Shown here one piece after another: positions 43,568-51,260 of a stretch of 64,000 bases of DNA; positions within the stretch are counted from its first letter, which is position 1; every line of letters begins with the position of its first letter. Origin of the DNA: JALZKA01 sp963734015. GTDB lineage: Bacteria > Actinomycetota > Thermoleophilia > Solirubrobacterales > 70-9. The notes beneath the pieces were generated by a model that saw only the letters and a program-made list of their open reading frames with translations, made no database searches and was not told the DNA's origin. A program made the translations under genes and the position numbers. The stretch lies in assembly GCA_963734015.1 (NCBI GenBank), contig CAVTFG010000012.1, forward strand, positions 1-64,000, in the 5' to 3' direction.

Positions 43568-44053
43568 TCACGCGCCGCCCAGTGCCACGGCTCCGGCCTT
43601 CATGCGCTCTTCCTCGAGGGTGCGCTCCTGGTCGGACGCCCGCTGGATCAGCCGGTCGAGATCGACGCCGCTCAGCTCGGGGTACTGCCCACGGACCTGC
43701 CTCATCGCGAGCCAAAGGCACTTCTTGCCGGCGACGCCAAGCCGCAGGGTCTCCAGGGCCATGAACGTTCCGTGATCGGGCTCGCCGGAGCCCGCGCCGC
43801 TGAACTTGACCTTGCTTGCCTTCTCGGCGACCCACCCGGTGACCTGCTTCACCGGATTCCGGGTGACGCCGAGCTGGTCCATCAGCTCGGTCAGCGTCTC
43901 GCGGTCCTCCTCGATCTCGGCGGCGATCCGCGTCATCACGCCGCCGAGCGGTGAGCCGTCGGCCCGGTCGCGGATCTGCTGGGCGAGCTCGGTTCCGAGC
44001 ATCGCCCCTCCAAGGTGGTCGTTCAGGTAGACGTCCATCGGTTTGTCGGCCAT
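43568..44053 (-). CDS. conserved all-helical protein, unrecognised
   Basis: A 161-residue protein predicted almost wholly helical: VYLNDHLGGAMLGTELAQQI, MTRIAAEIEEDRETLTELMD, FMALETLRLGVAGKKCLWLA and LDRLIQRASDQERTLEEERM. The four-helix pattern with His and Glu spaced along the first two helices is reminiscent of ferritin-like or bacterioferritin-like bundles, but I see no convincing ExxH metal pairs, so no function is assigned. It ends convergent to the Rho-N-like gene, 23 bases apart. Confidence 0.65.
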   Translation of the reverse strand: MADKPMDVYLNDHLGGAMLGTELAQQIRDRADGSPLGGVMTRIAAEIEEDRETLTELMDQLGVTRNPVKQVTGWVAEKASKVKFSGAGSGEPDHGTFMALETLRLGVAGKKCLWLAMRQVRGQYPELSGVDLDRLIQRASDQERTLEEERMKAGAVALGGA

Positions 44054-44105
44054 GGTGATGCCGGATACCCGAATACGGGCATGTCACCGCCTCCCGATAC
44101 ACCGG

Positions 44106-44135
44106 AAGCGGACGACGGGTGTCGAGCCCGCGACC
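44106..44135 (-). repeat. degenerate copy of the 3' end of tRNA-Gly(CCC)
   Basis: These 30 bases match the T-arm and 3' acceptor strand of the tRNA-Gly gene at 50488-50560 with two mismatches, which alter the T-loop so it cannot be functional. It lies 10 bases beyond the M14 peptidase stop. Same strand and orientation as the full gene and as the copy at 48696-48739. Best read as an attachment-site remnant or a duplicated tRNA end. Confidence 0.7.
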
Positions 44136-44144
44136 CGCGGGTTG

Positions 44145-45755
44145 TCAGTCCTCGACGTCCACTCGAAGCGGGATGTCGCCGTAGCGGTCGGGGTCGATGT
44201 CGTCGAGCGTGCCGTCGGTGAGCCCGTCGACGATGCCCATCAGGCCGACCTCGGCCTGCTTGGAGAGCATTCCCATCCGCTTCAGCCCAACCTCCTGGGT
44301 CTGCCCGCTCTGCTCGAACAGGACCGTCGCGCTGCCGCGCAGCCCGAACGAGCCGAGCGCGGTGCCGGGGATGTTCGTGCTCGGCGGCTGCGGGTAGAGA
44401 GTCACCTTGCCGTACGGCGAGCCGCCCCTGCCCTGCAGCGCGTCGTAGACCGCGATGGTCGCGCGGCGCGATGCGTCGTCGTCGAAATTCGGCCAGTCGC
44501 CGTGCGCGGTGGGGTCCGTGATGAATCGCCCGGAGACCGACAGCGGCGTGTAGAAGTCGCTGTCCGGATCGTGGGTGATCTGACCGGTGGCGGGCAGGCC
44601 TGCCTTGATCGTGTTTCCGTCGGCCAGCGAGAGGTGCACCACCGGGATCGTGATCGAGGCATCGCTGCCGGTGATCGTCGTCGGATCACCGGGCGCGTTG
44701 TTGACCACGATCACCGCAGCGGCGCCCGCGGCCTGCGCGTTGCTCGCCTTCTGCACGAACGGGCAGCTGCCGCGATCCACCAGCGCGATCGCCCCGGCCG
44801 GGAAGCCGACGAGGGGCCCGCAGCCGAGGGTCGGGTTCGCGCTCCCGTCCGATACGAGCGCAACGTCGCCCGCGAGTCCATCGTCGGTCGGATCGCTGCC
44901 GAAGGTCGCGCCTGCCGCCTTGTAGGTCCCTGCCGCGGATGACGGCGGATCGATTGTCACCTCGGCCGGAAGGCCGTTGCCGTAGCAGGCGGCCTGGCCG
45001 TGTAGGTCCACGAACACGTCCACGAGGCCGAACTCGGTCTCGAGGTCGCGGTAGACCTCGCGCACCGTACGGGCCTCCGGGGTGATGTAGAAGCCCTTGC
45101 CCGCGCTGTCGCCAGGCAGGTCGGCCGAGCTGGGCTCGTAATCGAGGTCGGGGTTGAAGTCCCGGTTGACGTCGAATCCCTGCTGGCCGTTGCTGTAGTA
45201 CCAGGCGCGCGGCTGGTCCGCCAGCTGCGGATGCAGCGCCATGACGTCGGACCACGGCATGACGTTCTGGCGCCGCGGGATCGCCGCGCCGTCAGCGTTC
45301 AACATCGGGATCGCCACGAGCGTGACCGCGTCGCGCATCTCGGCGGCGCGCGCGGAGCTGCCTCCCATCGTCTCCACGGTGTTCAGCAGGCCACGGGTGC
45401 CGTGCTGCTCGTTGCCGTGGATGTTGCTCTGGACGAGCATCACCTGATCGCCGTGACCGACGCGTGCGGTCCAGATCTCCCGGCCCTGGTTCGTCTGTCC
45501 GGCGACGTCGACCGCGACCCTGCCCTGGCTCGTCCGCTCGATCCGCTGCAGGGCGGCGTCGACCTGGGCGTGGCTGAGAAACCCGCTCAGCGGCCCCCCG
45601 CCGGTCTCGTCGCCGCAGTGCGACTCCTCGGGGTGCTGAGCCAAAGCGGAACGGTTCCCGCCGAGCAGCGCCGTCAGGAGAGCGAGCGCCAGCGCGGCGA
45701 TCGTCACCCCCATGAACGCACGCGTCCTGAACACGGATGCAGCCGAAGTCGACAT
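44145..45755 (-). CDS. secreted M14 zinc carboxypeptidase with inserted PA domain
   Basis: A 536-residue protein: signal sequence (MGVTIAALALALLTALLGG, ending near SALA-QHP, residue about 40), then an M14 peptidase domain with HxxE in QSNIHGNEQHGT (near 112) and third zinc His in VDVFVDLHGQAACYG (near 245). A protease-associated domain (FPAGAIALVDRGSCPFVQKA, GAAAVIVVNNAPG) interrupts it at about 295-370. The C-terminal part with TVLFEQSGQTQEVGLKR probably supplies the catalytic Glu. It would trim peptides outside the cell. It lies between tRNA-Gly 3'-end copies. Confidence 0.88.
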   Translation of the reverse strand: MSTSAASVFRTRAFMGVTIAALALALLTALLGGNRSALAQHPEESHCGDETGGGPLSGFLSHAQVDAALQRIERTSQGRVAVDVAGQTNQGREIWTARVGHGDQVMLVQSNIHGNEQHGTRGLLNTVETMGGSSARAAEMRDAVTLVAIPMLNADGAAIPRRQNVMPWSDVMALHPQLADQPRAWYYSNGQQGFDVNRDFNPDLDYEPSSADLPGDSAGKGFYITPEARTVREVYRDLETEFGLVDVFVDLHGQAACYGNGLPAEVTIDPPSSAAGTYKAAGATFGSDPTDDGLAGDVALVSDGSANPTLGCGPLVGFPAGAIALVDRGSCPFVQKASNAQAAGAAAVIVVNNAPGDPTTITGSDASITIPVVHLSLADGNTIKAGLPATGQITHDPDSDFYTPLSVSGRFITDPTAHGDWPNFDDDASRRATIAVYDALQGRGGSPYGKVTLYPQPPSTNIPGTALGSFGLRGSATVLFEQSGQTQEVGLKRMGMLSKQAEVGLMGIVDGLTDGTLDDIDPDRYGDIPLRVDVED

Positions 45756-45854
45756 TCGCCTCTCCTCTCGGGTCCCGCTCCGCGCCTGCGTTACCCGAAA
45801 TGCATGAGGACGAAACGAACCCCGGGGCGCTCACGGACAAAGCGCGCCACCTGG

Positions 45855-46637
45855 CTATTGCTGATTCCCGATCCCCCTCAAGACCTGCTGCATCCGCTGG
45901 ATCTCGATCCGCTGGTCGGCCTCGATGTCCGCGGAGACCTTGTAGCCCTCGGCCTCGATCCCGCCCCCCGTGGCGCGCTGTTCGTCCACCATCGTCAGCG
46001 CACCGCGGTGGTGCTGGATCATGAGATCGCAGAAGAGACGGTCGAACTCGCCTCCGCTGGCCGCGCTCAGGCGCGCGAACTGCGACTCGGTGAGCATGCC
46101 GGGCATCAGCCCACCGTCCGACATCGCGTGGGAACCATGGTCGGACATCGCGTGGGAACCATGGTCGGACATCGCGTGGTTTCCGTGAGCGCCATCGTGT
46201 GAGCGCCCGGTCGGCAGCTCCTCTCCGCGGGCCGAGAGCCAATCCTCCATCAGGGCGATCTCGCCCTTCTGTGAGATCTCGATCCGGCCCGCCAGCAGCG
46301 CGATGTCCTCGCTTTCGCTGCGCTCCGCGACGAGGTTGGTCATCTCGATGGCCTGCTCGTGGTGGGGAATCATGTCCTGCATGAACCCCACGTCCGCGGC
46401 CGTGTACCCGGGCGGCTCGATGTCCTCCAGGTCGTCCTCGCTGAGCTCGCTGCCCGCTTCCCCGGGCGCCGCCGGCTGGACGATGCTGGGCGCCGAGTCG
46501 TCACTCGATCCTCCGGATTCGCCGCCGAGCAGCGCGATCAAAACAACCGCGACACAGACCGCCGCCAGTACCCCGGCGGCGATCAGCCATAAGGGGGGGA
46601 TCCTGCGTGACGAGCTCATCTGCGTGTCCGTCGGCAT
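45855..46637 (-). CDS. DUF305 protein with His-rich insert
   Basis: A 260-residue protein with one N-terminal membrane helix (LWLIAAGVLAAVCVAVVLIA), an acidic linker and a duplicated DUF305 helical bundle: MQDMIPHHEQAIEMTNLVAE and LFCDLMIQHHRGALTMVDEQ. These MIxHH motifs are the family hallmark and suggest metal (often copper) handling outside the membrane. Between the halves lies HAMSDHGS repeated, encoded by three 24-base repeats. ATG 46637 is chosen, though 46619 is possible. Divergent from the LVIVD gene. Confidence 0.88.
   Translation of the reverse strand: MPTDTQMSSSRRIPPLWLIAAGVLAAVCVAVVLIALLGGESGGSSDDSAPSIVQPAAPGEAGSELSEDDLEDIEPPGYTAADVGFMQDMIPHHEQAIEMTNLVAERSESEDIALLAGRIEISQKGEIALMEDWLSARGEELPTGRSHDGAHGNHAMSDHGSHAMSDHGSHAMSDGGLMPGMLTESQFARLSAASGGEFDRLFCDLMIQHHRGALTMVDEQRATGGGIEAEGYKVSADIEADQRIEIQRMQQVLRGIGNQQ
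46117..46188 (-). repeat. three 24-bp tandem repeats inside the DUF305 gene
   Basis: Three consecutive 24-base units, nearly identical, encode the octapeptide MSDHGSHA and variants. The first two differ by one base; the third diverges at its end. In-frame length keeps the protein open and allows easy expansion or contraction of a His/Met-rich, possibly metal-binding loop. Confidence 0.85.
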
Positions 46638-46768
46638 CCTTAGTGCGGCGATCGACTTTACTTGATACCGTCTCGCTGCCGTATTGCAAACGGGCGTCTC
46701 GTTCACGTCCTACGCGGTGCGGGGGTCCGCGGCGGGCAGCGGGATCGCTCCCTCAAGAGGAGAGGCGG

Positions 46769-48550
46769 ATGCAAGCTGAATCTGGCGCCCGAGCAGGTCG
46801 TGGACGCAGTGTGAAGGGGGCGCTGGGGGCGGTGGTCGCGGCGGCCTTGTTCGCAGGCCTGTGGCCGGCCTCGGTGTTGGCGCAGAGCGATCCGCGGATC
46901 GGTCTCGGCGCCGGCTGGCTCGACGCCGAGACGGCCGGCAGCAACATGGAGTTGCTCGGGCACCAGGACCGCCCCGCCGGTTTCTTCGACCCGGCCAATC
47001 CGGGCAACTTCGGCTTCCTCAACTCCGACCTCGCGCTCAACGGCGACCACGCCTTCACCGGAAGCTTCAACGGCTTCAACATCTACGACGTCTCCGACCC
47101 GGCGGATCCGTCGCTCGCGACGTCGGTCGTCTGCCCCGGTGGACAGGGCGACCTGTCGGCGTACGGCGACCTGCTGTTCATGTCGGTGGAGGAGAGTCGG
47201 GCCCGCGTCGATTGTGGAACCGACCCGACCGTCGGCACCCGCTTCCAGGGCGTCCGGATCTTCGACATCAGCGACATCAGCAACCCCGTGCAAGTGGCCG
47301 CAGTCCAGGCCTGCCGCGGCTCCCACACCCACTCGCTGGTGACCGACCCCAACGACGCCGACACGATCTACGTCTACGTCTCCGGCACCGCCGGCGTGCG
47401 ACCGGCGTCGACCATGGAGGGCTGCGTGGACGATCCGCCGACCGGGCCAAACCCGGCACGGTGGCGGATCGAGGTGATCGAGGTTCCGCTCGACGCGCCC
47501 GAGGAGGCGGCGATCGTGAACCAGCCCCGGCTCTTCACCAACCCCGAGACCGGCGCGATCGACGGCCTGCAGAACCAGCCGCCGACGCCCCTGCACCCCT
47601 CGGGCGCGCCCTGGGGGCCGACCCCGATCACGGACGCCTGTCACGACATCACGGCGTTCCCTGAGGTCGGTCTGGCCGCGGGCGCCTGCGAGGGCAACGG
47701 CATCCTGATCGACATCAGCGACCCGGCGAACCCCGTCAGGGTCGACGAGGTGTCGGACCCGAACTTCGCCTACTGGCATTCGGCCACGTTCAACAACGAC
47801 GGCACCAAGGTCGTGTTCACCGACGAGTGGGGTGGCGGCACCGCGGCGCGTTGCCGGACAACCGACCAGCCGAGCTGGGGAGCGAACGCGATCTTCGACA
47901 TCGTCGACGGGAAGATGGAGTTCCGCAGCTACTACAAGCTGCCGGTGCCGCAGACGCTGCAGGAGAACTGCGTCGCCCACAACGGCTCCTTGGTACCGGT
48001 CCCCGGCCGGGACATCATGACCCAGGCCTGGTACCAGGGCGGCGCGTCGGTGTGGGACTTCACCGACTCCTCCAACCCACGGGAGATCGCCTTCTTCGAC
48101 CGCGGGCCGGTCAACGCGACCTCGCTGGTGCTGGGCGGATTCTGGTCGACCTATTACTACAACGGCAACGTCTTCGCGACCGAGCTTTCGCGCGGCATCG
48201 ACGCCTTCGGGCTGACGCCCAGCGACGAGCTGTCGGAGGCGGAGCTCGAGGCGGCGTCCGAGGTTCAGCTCGACCAGTTCAACCCGCAGCTCCAGCCGCG
48301 CATCACCTGGGATCCGAGCTTCGCCGTTGTCCGGGCAGAGTTCGATCAGCTGGTGCGGGCGGCGGGGATCGGTGGCAACCTGGCCGCTCAGGTGGACAAG
48401 TTCCTCGCCCGCGCGGAGCGATTCGCCGATCGCGGCCAGGCCGACGCTGCCGTCGACCAACTCGAGGAGCTCGCCGGCAAGCTGAACGACACGCCGGGCC
48501 AGCAGGCACTGGCCGAATCCATCCTGGAGCTCGCCGACACGCTGCGCTGA
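46769..48550 (+). CDS. secreted LVIVD-type beta-propeller protein
   Basis: A 593-residue secreted protein: signal peptide (ALGAVVAAALFAGLWPASVL, cut near VLA-QS), then propeller repeats with the LVIVD pattern NGFNIYDVSDPADPSLATSV, VRIFDISDISNPVQVAAV, ILIDISDPANPVRVDEVSD and ASVWDFTDSSNPREIAFFD. The C-terminal 70 residues are a helical segment (FLARAERFADRGQADAAVDQ) of the FIMAH-like type seen on cell-surface proteins. Its ligand is unknown. AGAGGAGAGGCGG precedes the ATG. Confidence 0.87.
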   Translation: MQAESGARAGRGRSVKGALGAVVAAALFAGLWPASVLAQSDPRIGLGAGWLDAETAGSNMELLGHQDRPAGFFDPANPGNFGFLNSDLALNGDHAFTGSFNGFNIYDVSDPADPSLATSVVCPGGQGDLSAYGDLLFMSVEESRARVDCGTDPTVGTRFQGVRIFDISDISNPVQVAAVQACRGSHTHSLVTDPNDADTIYVYVSGTAGVRPASTMEGCVDDPPTGPNPARWRIEVIEVPLDAPEEAAIVNQPRLFTNPETGAIDGLQNQPPTPLHPSGAPWGPTPITDACHDITAFPEVGLAAGACEGNGILIDISDPANPVRVDEVSDPNFAYWHSATFNNDGTKVVFTDEWGGGTAARCRTTDQPSWGANAIFDIVDGKMEFRSYYKLPVPQTLQENCVAHNGSLVPVPGRDIMTQAWYQGGASVWDFTDSSNPREIAFFDRGPVNATSLVLGGFWSTYYYNGNVFATELSRGIDAFGLTPSDELSEAELEAASEVQLDQFNPQLQPRITWDPSFAVVRAEFDQLVRAAGIGGNLAAQVDKFLARAERFADRGQADAAVDQLEELAGKLNDTPGQQALAESILELADTLR

Positions 48551-48562
48551 CCGGCGCGCAAC

Positions 48563-48676
48563 TTGGAACTCGTTCCTCACAACCCCACCCGGGGCGTCTA
48601 CTCAGCGACCGATGATTACGTCCACGGGCTGGAGGTCCGCGGGCCGCAGCGCCTGCTGTTCTTGTCCGCGGCCTAA
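48563..48676 (+). pseudogene. truncated N-terminal fragment of a RidA-family gene
   Basis: From TTG 48563 the frame reads LELVPHNPTRGVYSATDDYV and ends GPQRLLFLSAA before TAA at 48674. This matches the first about 37 residues of Rid-family (YjgF) enamine deaminase-like proteins, whose next block (GxxGxxPxG) should follow but is missing. The remainder of the gene is absent. It stops 20 bases short of the tRNA-Gly 3'-end copy at 48696, suggesting that a recombination event at that site removed the rest. Confidence 0.6.
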
Positions 48677-48695
48677 GCCGCGCCCTTCCAAGAGG

Positions 48696-48739
48696 AAGCG
48701 GACGACGGGTCTCGAACCCGCGACCCTCGGCTTGGGAAG
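48696..48739 (-). repeat. partial tRNA-Gly(CCC), 3' half
   Basis: A 44-base copy of the anticodon arm through the acceptor 3' strand of the tRNA-Gly gene at 50487-50530, with a single mismatch. The 5' half (D-arm and acceptor 5' strand) is absent and the match stops within the anticodon stem. Same orientation as the complete tRNA. Its length and place fit an attachment-site duplicate left by integration into a tRNA 3' end. Confidence 0.8.
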
Positions 48740-48751
48740 GGACGTTGCGTG

Positions 48752-48895
48752 TTAGCTAGTCGCGGTCGACCGCGCGTCTGCGGCTGCCTGCTTCCGCGCA
48801 GCCTTCTTGGCCTGCTTCTCCTGCCGACGCTCGAGAAGTCTGCGTTCACGGTTGAGCTTCGCCATCGTGGTCTTCCGCTTGCTCCCTGAAGCCAT
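48752..48895 (-). CDS. small Lys/Arg-rich protein (47 aa)
   Basis: A 47-residue very basic, helical peptide beginning MASGSKRKTTMAKLNRERRL and continuing with RRQEKQAKKAARKQAAADAR. AAGGAG lies 6 bases before the ATG at 48895, a good translation start. Small proteins with KxTMAKxNRERxxxER seem recurrent in actinobacteria, often close to cold-shock genes; their role is unknown, with nucleic acid or ribosome binding plausible from charge. It lies 80 bases downstream of the csp gene on the same strand. Confidence 0.7.
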   Translation of the reverse strand: MASGSKRKTTMAKLNRERRLLERRQEKQAKKAARKQAAADARSTATS

Positions 48896-48975
48896 GCTCT
48901 GCTCCTTCTTGGAAAGAGATCGAACGAGTGCTGGGTGCCGGGCGACTCTGGCCAGATGCCCGGCTTGGACGGGTG

Positions 48976-49172
48976 CTAGCCCAGGCGAACGTTGGCGGCG
49001 CGGGGCCCCTTGTCGCCGCGCTCGGCGTCGAAGCTGACCTTCGTTCCCTCGGCCAGGGCCTGGCCGTCGGGTACGGCGCTCTGATGGACGAAGAGGTCGG
49101 CGGAGCCGTCCTCGGCGTGATGAAGCCGAAGCCCTTCTCGTCGTTGAACCACTTCACGGTTCCGTTAGTCAT
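48976..49172 (-). pseudogene. cold-shock protein, frameshifted
   Basis: The first frame gives MTNGTVKWFNDEKGFGFITP, with the RNP1 motif KGFGFI. One missing base near 49114-49116 (GCCGAGGAC for GCCCGAGGAC) throws the rest out of frame. Restored, it continues EDGSADLFVHQSAVPDGQAL (RNP2 LFVHQS) and ends GPRAANVRLG, a normal CspA-type protein of 65 residues. GTGGAGGAATTCAC precedes the ATG. CspA proteins bind single-stranded RNA and prevent structure in the cold. Confidence 0.88.
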
Positions 49173-49550
49173 GTGAATTCCTCCACGTGCGGTGCGGGCG
49201 GGCGCGGAGGATGCGGCGATGCAACGACTGCGGCGCGGGCACTGTTTACGCCACACTCGAATGCGCGGCTGAACCAGACGCTAGCAGCGCATCAACTTCG
49301 CTCCGTCCTCAATTCAACCTCCGGCCTAGTCGGGCAGCTCCGCGATCCGCGGTGGCATCTGCCAACACGGCGTGCGATCCGGGACCGGTGCTTCGACCCC
49401 CAGGCCCTGCTGCTCTTCCGCCTCCGGTTCCGCCCCCACGCGCCGCAGCTGAGCAGATCCGCGAGCTGGTCACCAAGGGGCGATGGGCATGGCGGCGATC
49501 ATCGCCGTGGACGACGAAGACTGAGGGAGGGACCTCACCGTCAACACGGG
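49173..49550. other. 378-bp region without a convincing gene
   Basis: Holds the csp leader and promoter area on its left side. On the plus strand near 49489-49524 a short frame reads MAAIIAVDDED and stops; this resembles the start of a receiver-like domain found at the front of some FAD oxidoreductases, but at 11 residues may be chance. No other open frame has coding character, and no RNA gene is recognised. Confidence 0.5.
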
Positions 49551-50414
49551 CTAGACGGCGGCGTGCTCCTCGCGCACCATCCGGTCGCCGATCACCTTCG
49601 TCAGGAAGGCGAGGCTCCGCTCTGCCTCGTCGATCGTCCCACACTCGACGCTCAGGAACAGGTCGCGGTCGAGCGGATCCAGGATGTGCAGGACGCGCTC
49701 CCAGTCGACGGCCCCGTCACCGCAGGCACACCCGACGGGCGTGCCGGTGACGACGCCGCGCTCACGCTCCGCGTGCTCGAAACTGATGTCCTTGGCGTGC
49801 ACGTGGCGCACGAGGTCGCGGACCTTCTCCAGGCCGTCGTACGGATCCTCGATCCCGGCGAGATAGGAGTTGCCGGTGTCCCAGTTGACGGCGATCCGCG
49901 CTGACGGGACGAGGTCGACGATCTTGAGCAGACCGTCGGCCGTCTTCGTGTAGATGCCGTGCGGCTCGATGCAGACGTCGACGTTGTGCCGGCGCGCGAC
50001 GAGATCGGCCTTCTGCAGCGTGTAGCGCATGACCTGGTGCGCCTGCTCGTCGTCCATCCAGTCCGGCTTGACCATCTCGTCGGTGTTGACGAACCGAGCG
50101 CCCACCGCGTCGGCCAGCACGATCGCCCGCGTGAGGCGGTCGACGGCCGCCTCCGGCTTCATCAGCGGGCTGTGTCCGCTGATGCTGGCGACCTTCACCC
50201 CGTGGCGATCGCAGATCTCCGTCATCAGAAGAGGGTCCTCTTCCATCGAGAACGAGTGGAAGTAGTGCACCTCGCTCAGCAGCTCCCAGCCGGTGTGCAC
50301 CATCGGCTCGATCCATCGATAGCCGAGCTCACCGGCGATCTCGACGCCGGCCTCGAAGCTCTTGTCCGAGCTGCGGACGAACTCCATGTTCGCCGCGATC
50401 CGGTAACGGGCCAT
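49551..50414 (-). CDS. xylose isomerase-like TIM-barrel protein (IolE/sugar epimerase family)
   Basis: A 287-residue AP_endonuc_2-type barrel. Metal ligands fit the family: Glu in VDVCIEPHGIYTKTADGL (near 148), Asp/His in IAVNWDTGNSYLAG (near 181) and DLVRHVHAKDISFEHAE (near 209), and the final Glu in LFLSVECGTIDEAE (near 264). It probably isomerises or epimerises a sugar or inositol derivative; no sugar operon is nearby to say which. It lies between tRNA-Gly and its 3' partial copy. Confidence 0.85.
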   Translation of the reverse strand: MARYRIAANMEFVRSSDKSFEAGVEIAGELGYRWIEPMVHTGWELLSEVHYFHSFSMEEDPLLMTEICDRHGVKVASISGHSPLMKPEAAVDRLTRAIVLADAVGARFVNTDEMVKPDWMDDEQAHQVMRYTLQKADLVARRHNVDVCIEPHGIYTKTADGLLKIVDLVPSARIAVNWDTGNSYLAGIEDPYDGLEKVRDLVRHVHAKDISFEHAERERGVVTGTPVGCACGDGAVDWERVLHILDPLDRDLFLSVECGTIDEAERSLAFLTKVIGDRMVREEHAAV

Positions 50415-50487
50415 GGGGTGTGGGCTCCCTCCTCGCCTCAGGACGCTCGGATCCGAGTGTCGTCAGCGCTTAGACGATTGTCAAGCA

Positions 50488-50560
50488 AGCGGACGACGGG
50501 TCTCGAACCCGCGACCTTCGGCTTGGGAAGCCGACGCTCTACCAACTGAGCTACGTCCGC
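50488..50560 (-). tRNA. tRNA-Gly (anticodon CCC)
   Basis: Read on the minus strand, 73 bases fold as a cloverleaf: acceptor GCGGACG paired with CGTCCGC and discriminator U (normal for tRNA-Gly), D-arm AGCTCAGTTGGTAGAGC, anticodon stem TCGGC/GCCGA with loop TTCCCAA, and T-arm GCGGGTTCGAGACCCGT. CCA is not encoded. Two partial copies of its 3' portion lie downstream at 48696-48739 and 44106-44135. Confidence 0.96.
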
Positions 50561-50582
50561 GTGGCGGACAATTCTAGGCGCG

Positions 50583-51260
50583 TTACTCGCGCAGCTCCGA
50601 CTCGGCGACCTCGCGGCCCATGTCGTCCAGGACCCGCACCTCGGAGAGCTCGCGGTAGGGAATCGGGGTGACCGCGCCCACGCTGCCCTCGCCGTCCTCG
50701 ACATCGAGCTCACGGAGCGGCAGGTGGCGCCCGTCGCGGGCGACGAGCTCCACGTCGTAGCGGCCGGTGTCGACCGCGTCGTAGATCACGACGAGCACCC
50801 AGGAGGCGCGGCCCTGGTAGCCGTAGACGTACCCGACCTCTCTCCCGCCGGGGACCTGCATCGTGGCGGCGTCGAAGTACTCGCCGTTGGCGACCGCGAG
50901 GGTGTCGCGGTAGGAGTCGGCGAGGTCGCGGTCGTCGTCGAGGGCGGTCCAGACGGCGAACGCGGCCACGGCCGCCGCCGCGATCGCCGCCAGCGCGGGC
51001 GCCGCGATCCTCCGGCGCATCGGCGTCCGGGTCGGGGTCGGCGCCATCCCTCCGGCCACGCGGCCGTCGAAGCCGGCCGGCGGCTCGACCGGCGGCGCCA
51101 GGTGGACGAGCTCGTCCGCGACGCCGCTCAACCGCTCGACGTGCGCTCGGCACGCCGGGCAGTCGGCCAGATGCTCGAGCGCCCAGGCGCGCTCCTCGCC
51201 GTCCGCGATCCCCAGCGCCAGCTCGGGCGCCAGCTCTCGCAGCCGCTCGCAGCCGCTCAT
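50583..51260 (-). CDS. zinc-finger transmembrane anti-sigma factor
   Basis: A 225-residue protein with an N-terminal HC2-type zinc finger (ALEHLADCPACRAHVERL, HxxxCxxC near residues 30-37), one membrane helix (AAPALAAIAAAAVAAFAVW at about 85-103) and an extracytoplasmic domain ending in AESELRE, with the fold style of RskA-type anti-sigma C-domains. It would hold the ECF sigma factor encoded just upstream (overlap ATGA) and release it after a signal outside the cell. tRNA-Gly follows 22 bases beyond its stop. Confidence 0.87.
   Translation of the reverse strand: MSGCERLRELAPELALGIADGEERAWALEHLADCPACRAHVERLSGVADELVHLAPPVEPPAGFDGRVAGGMAPTPTRTPMRRRIAAPALAAIAAAAVAAFAVWTALDDDRDLADSYRDTLAVANGEYFDAATMQVPGGREVGYVYGYQGRASWVLVVIYDAVDTGRYDVELVARDGRHLPLRELDVEDGEGSVGAVTPIPYRELSEVRVLDDMGREVAESELRE

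Noticed and set aside
44060..44085. CCCGAATACGGG hairpin just upstream of the helical protein gene
   Set aside because: Four-base stem without a T-run, too small to call a terminator or operator.
49489..49524. MAAIIAVDDED mini-frame resembling the start of a receiver domain
   Set aside because: Only 11 codons and no continuation in any frame; probably chance.
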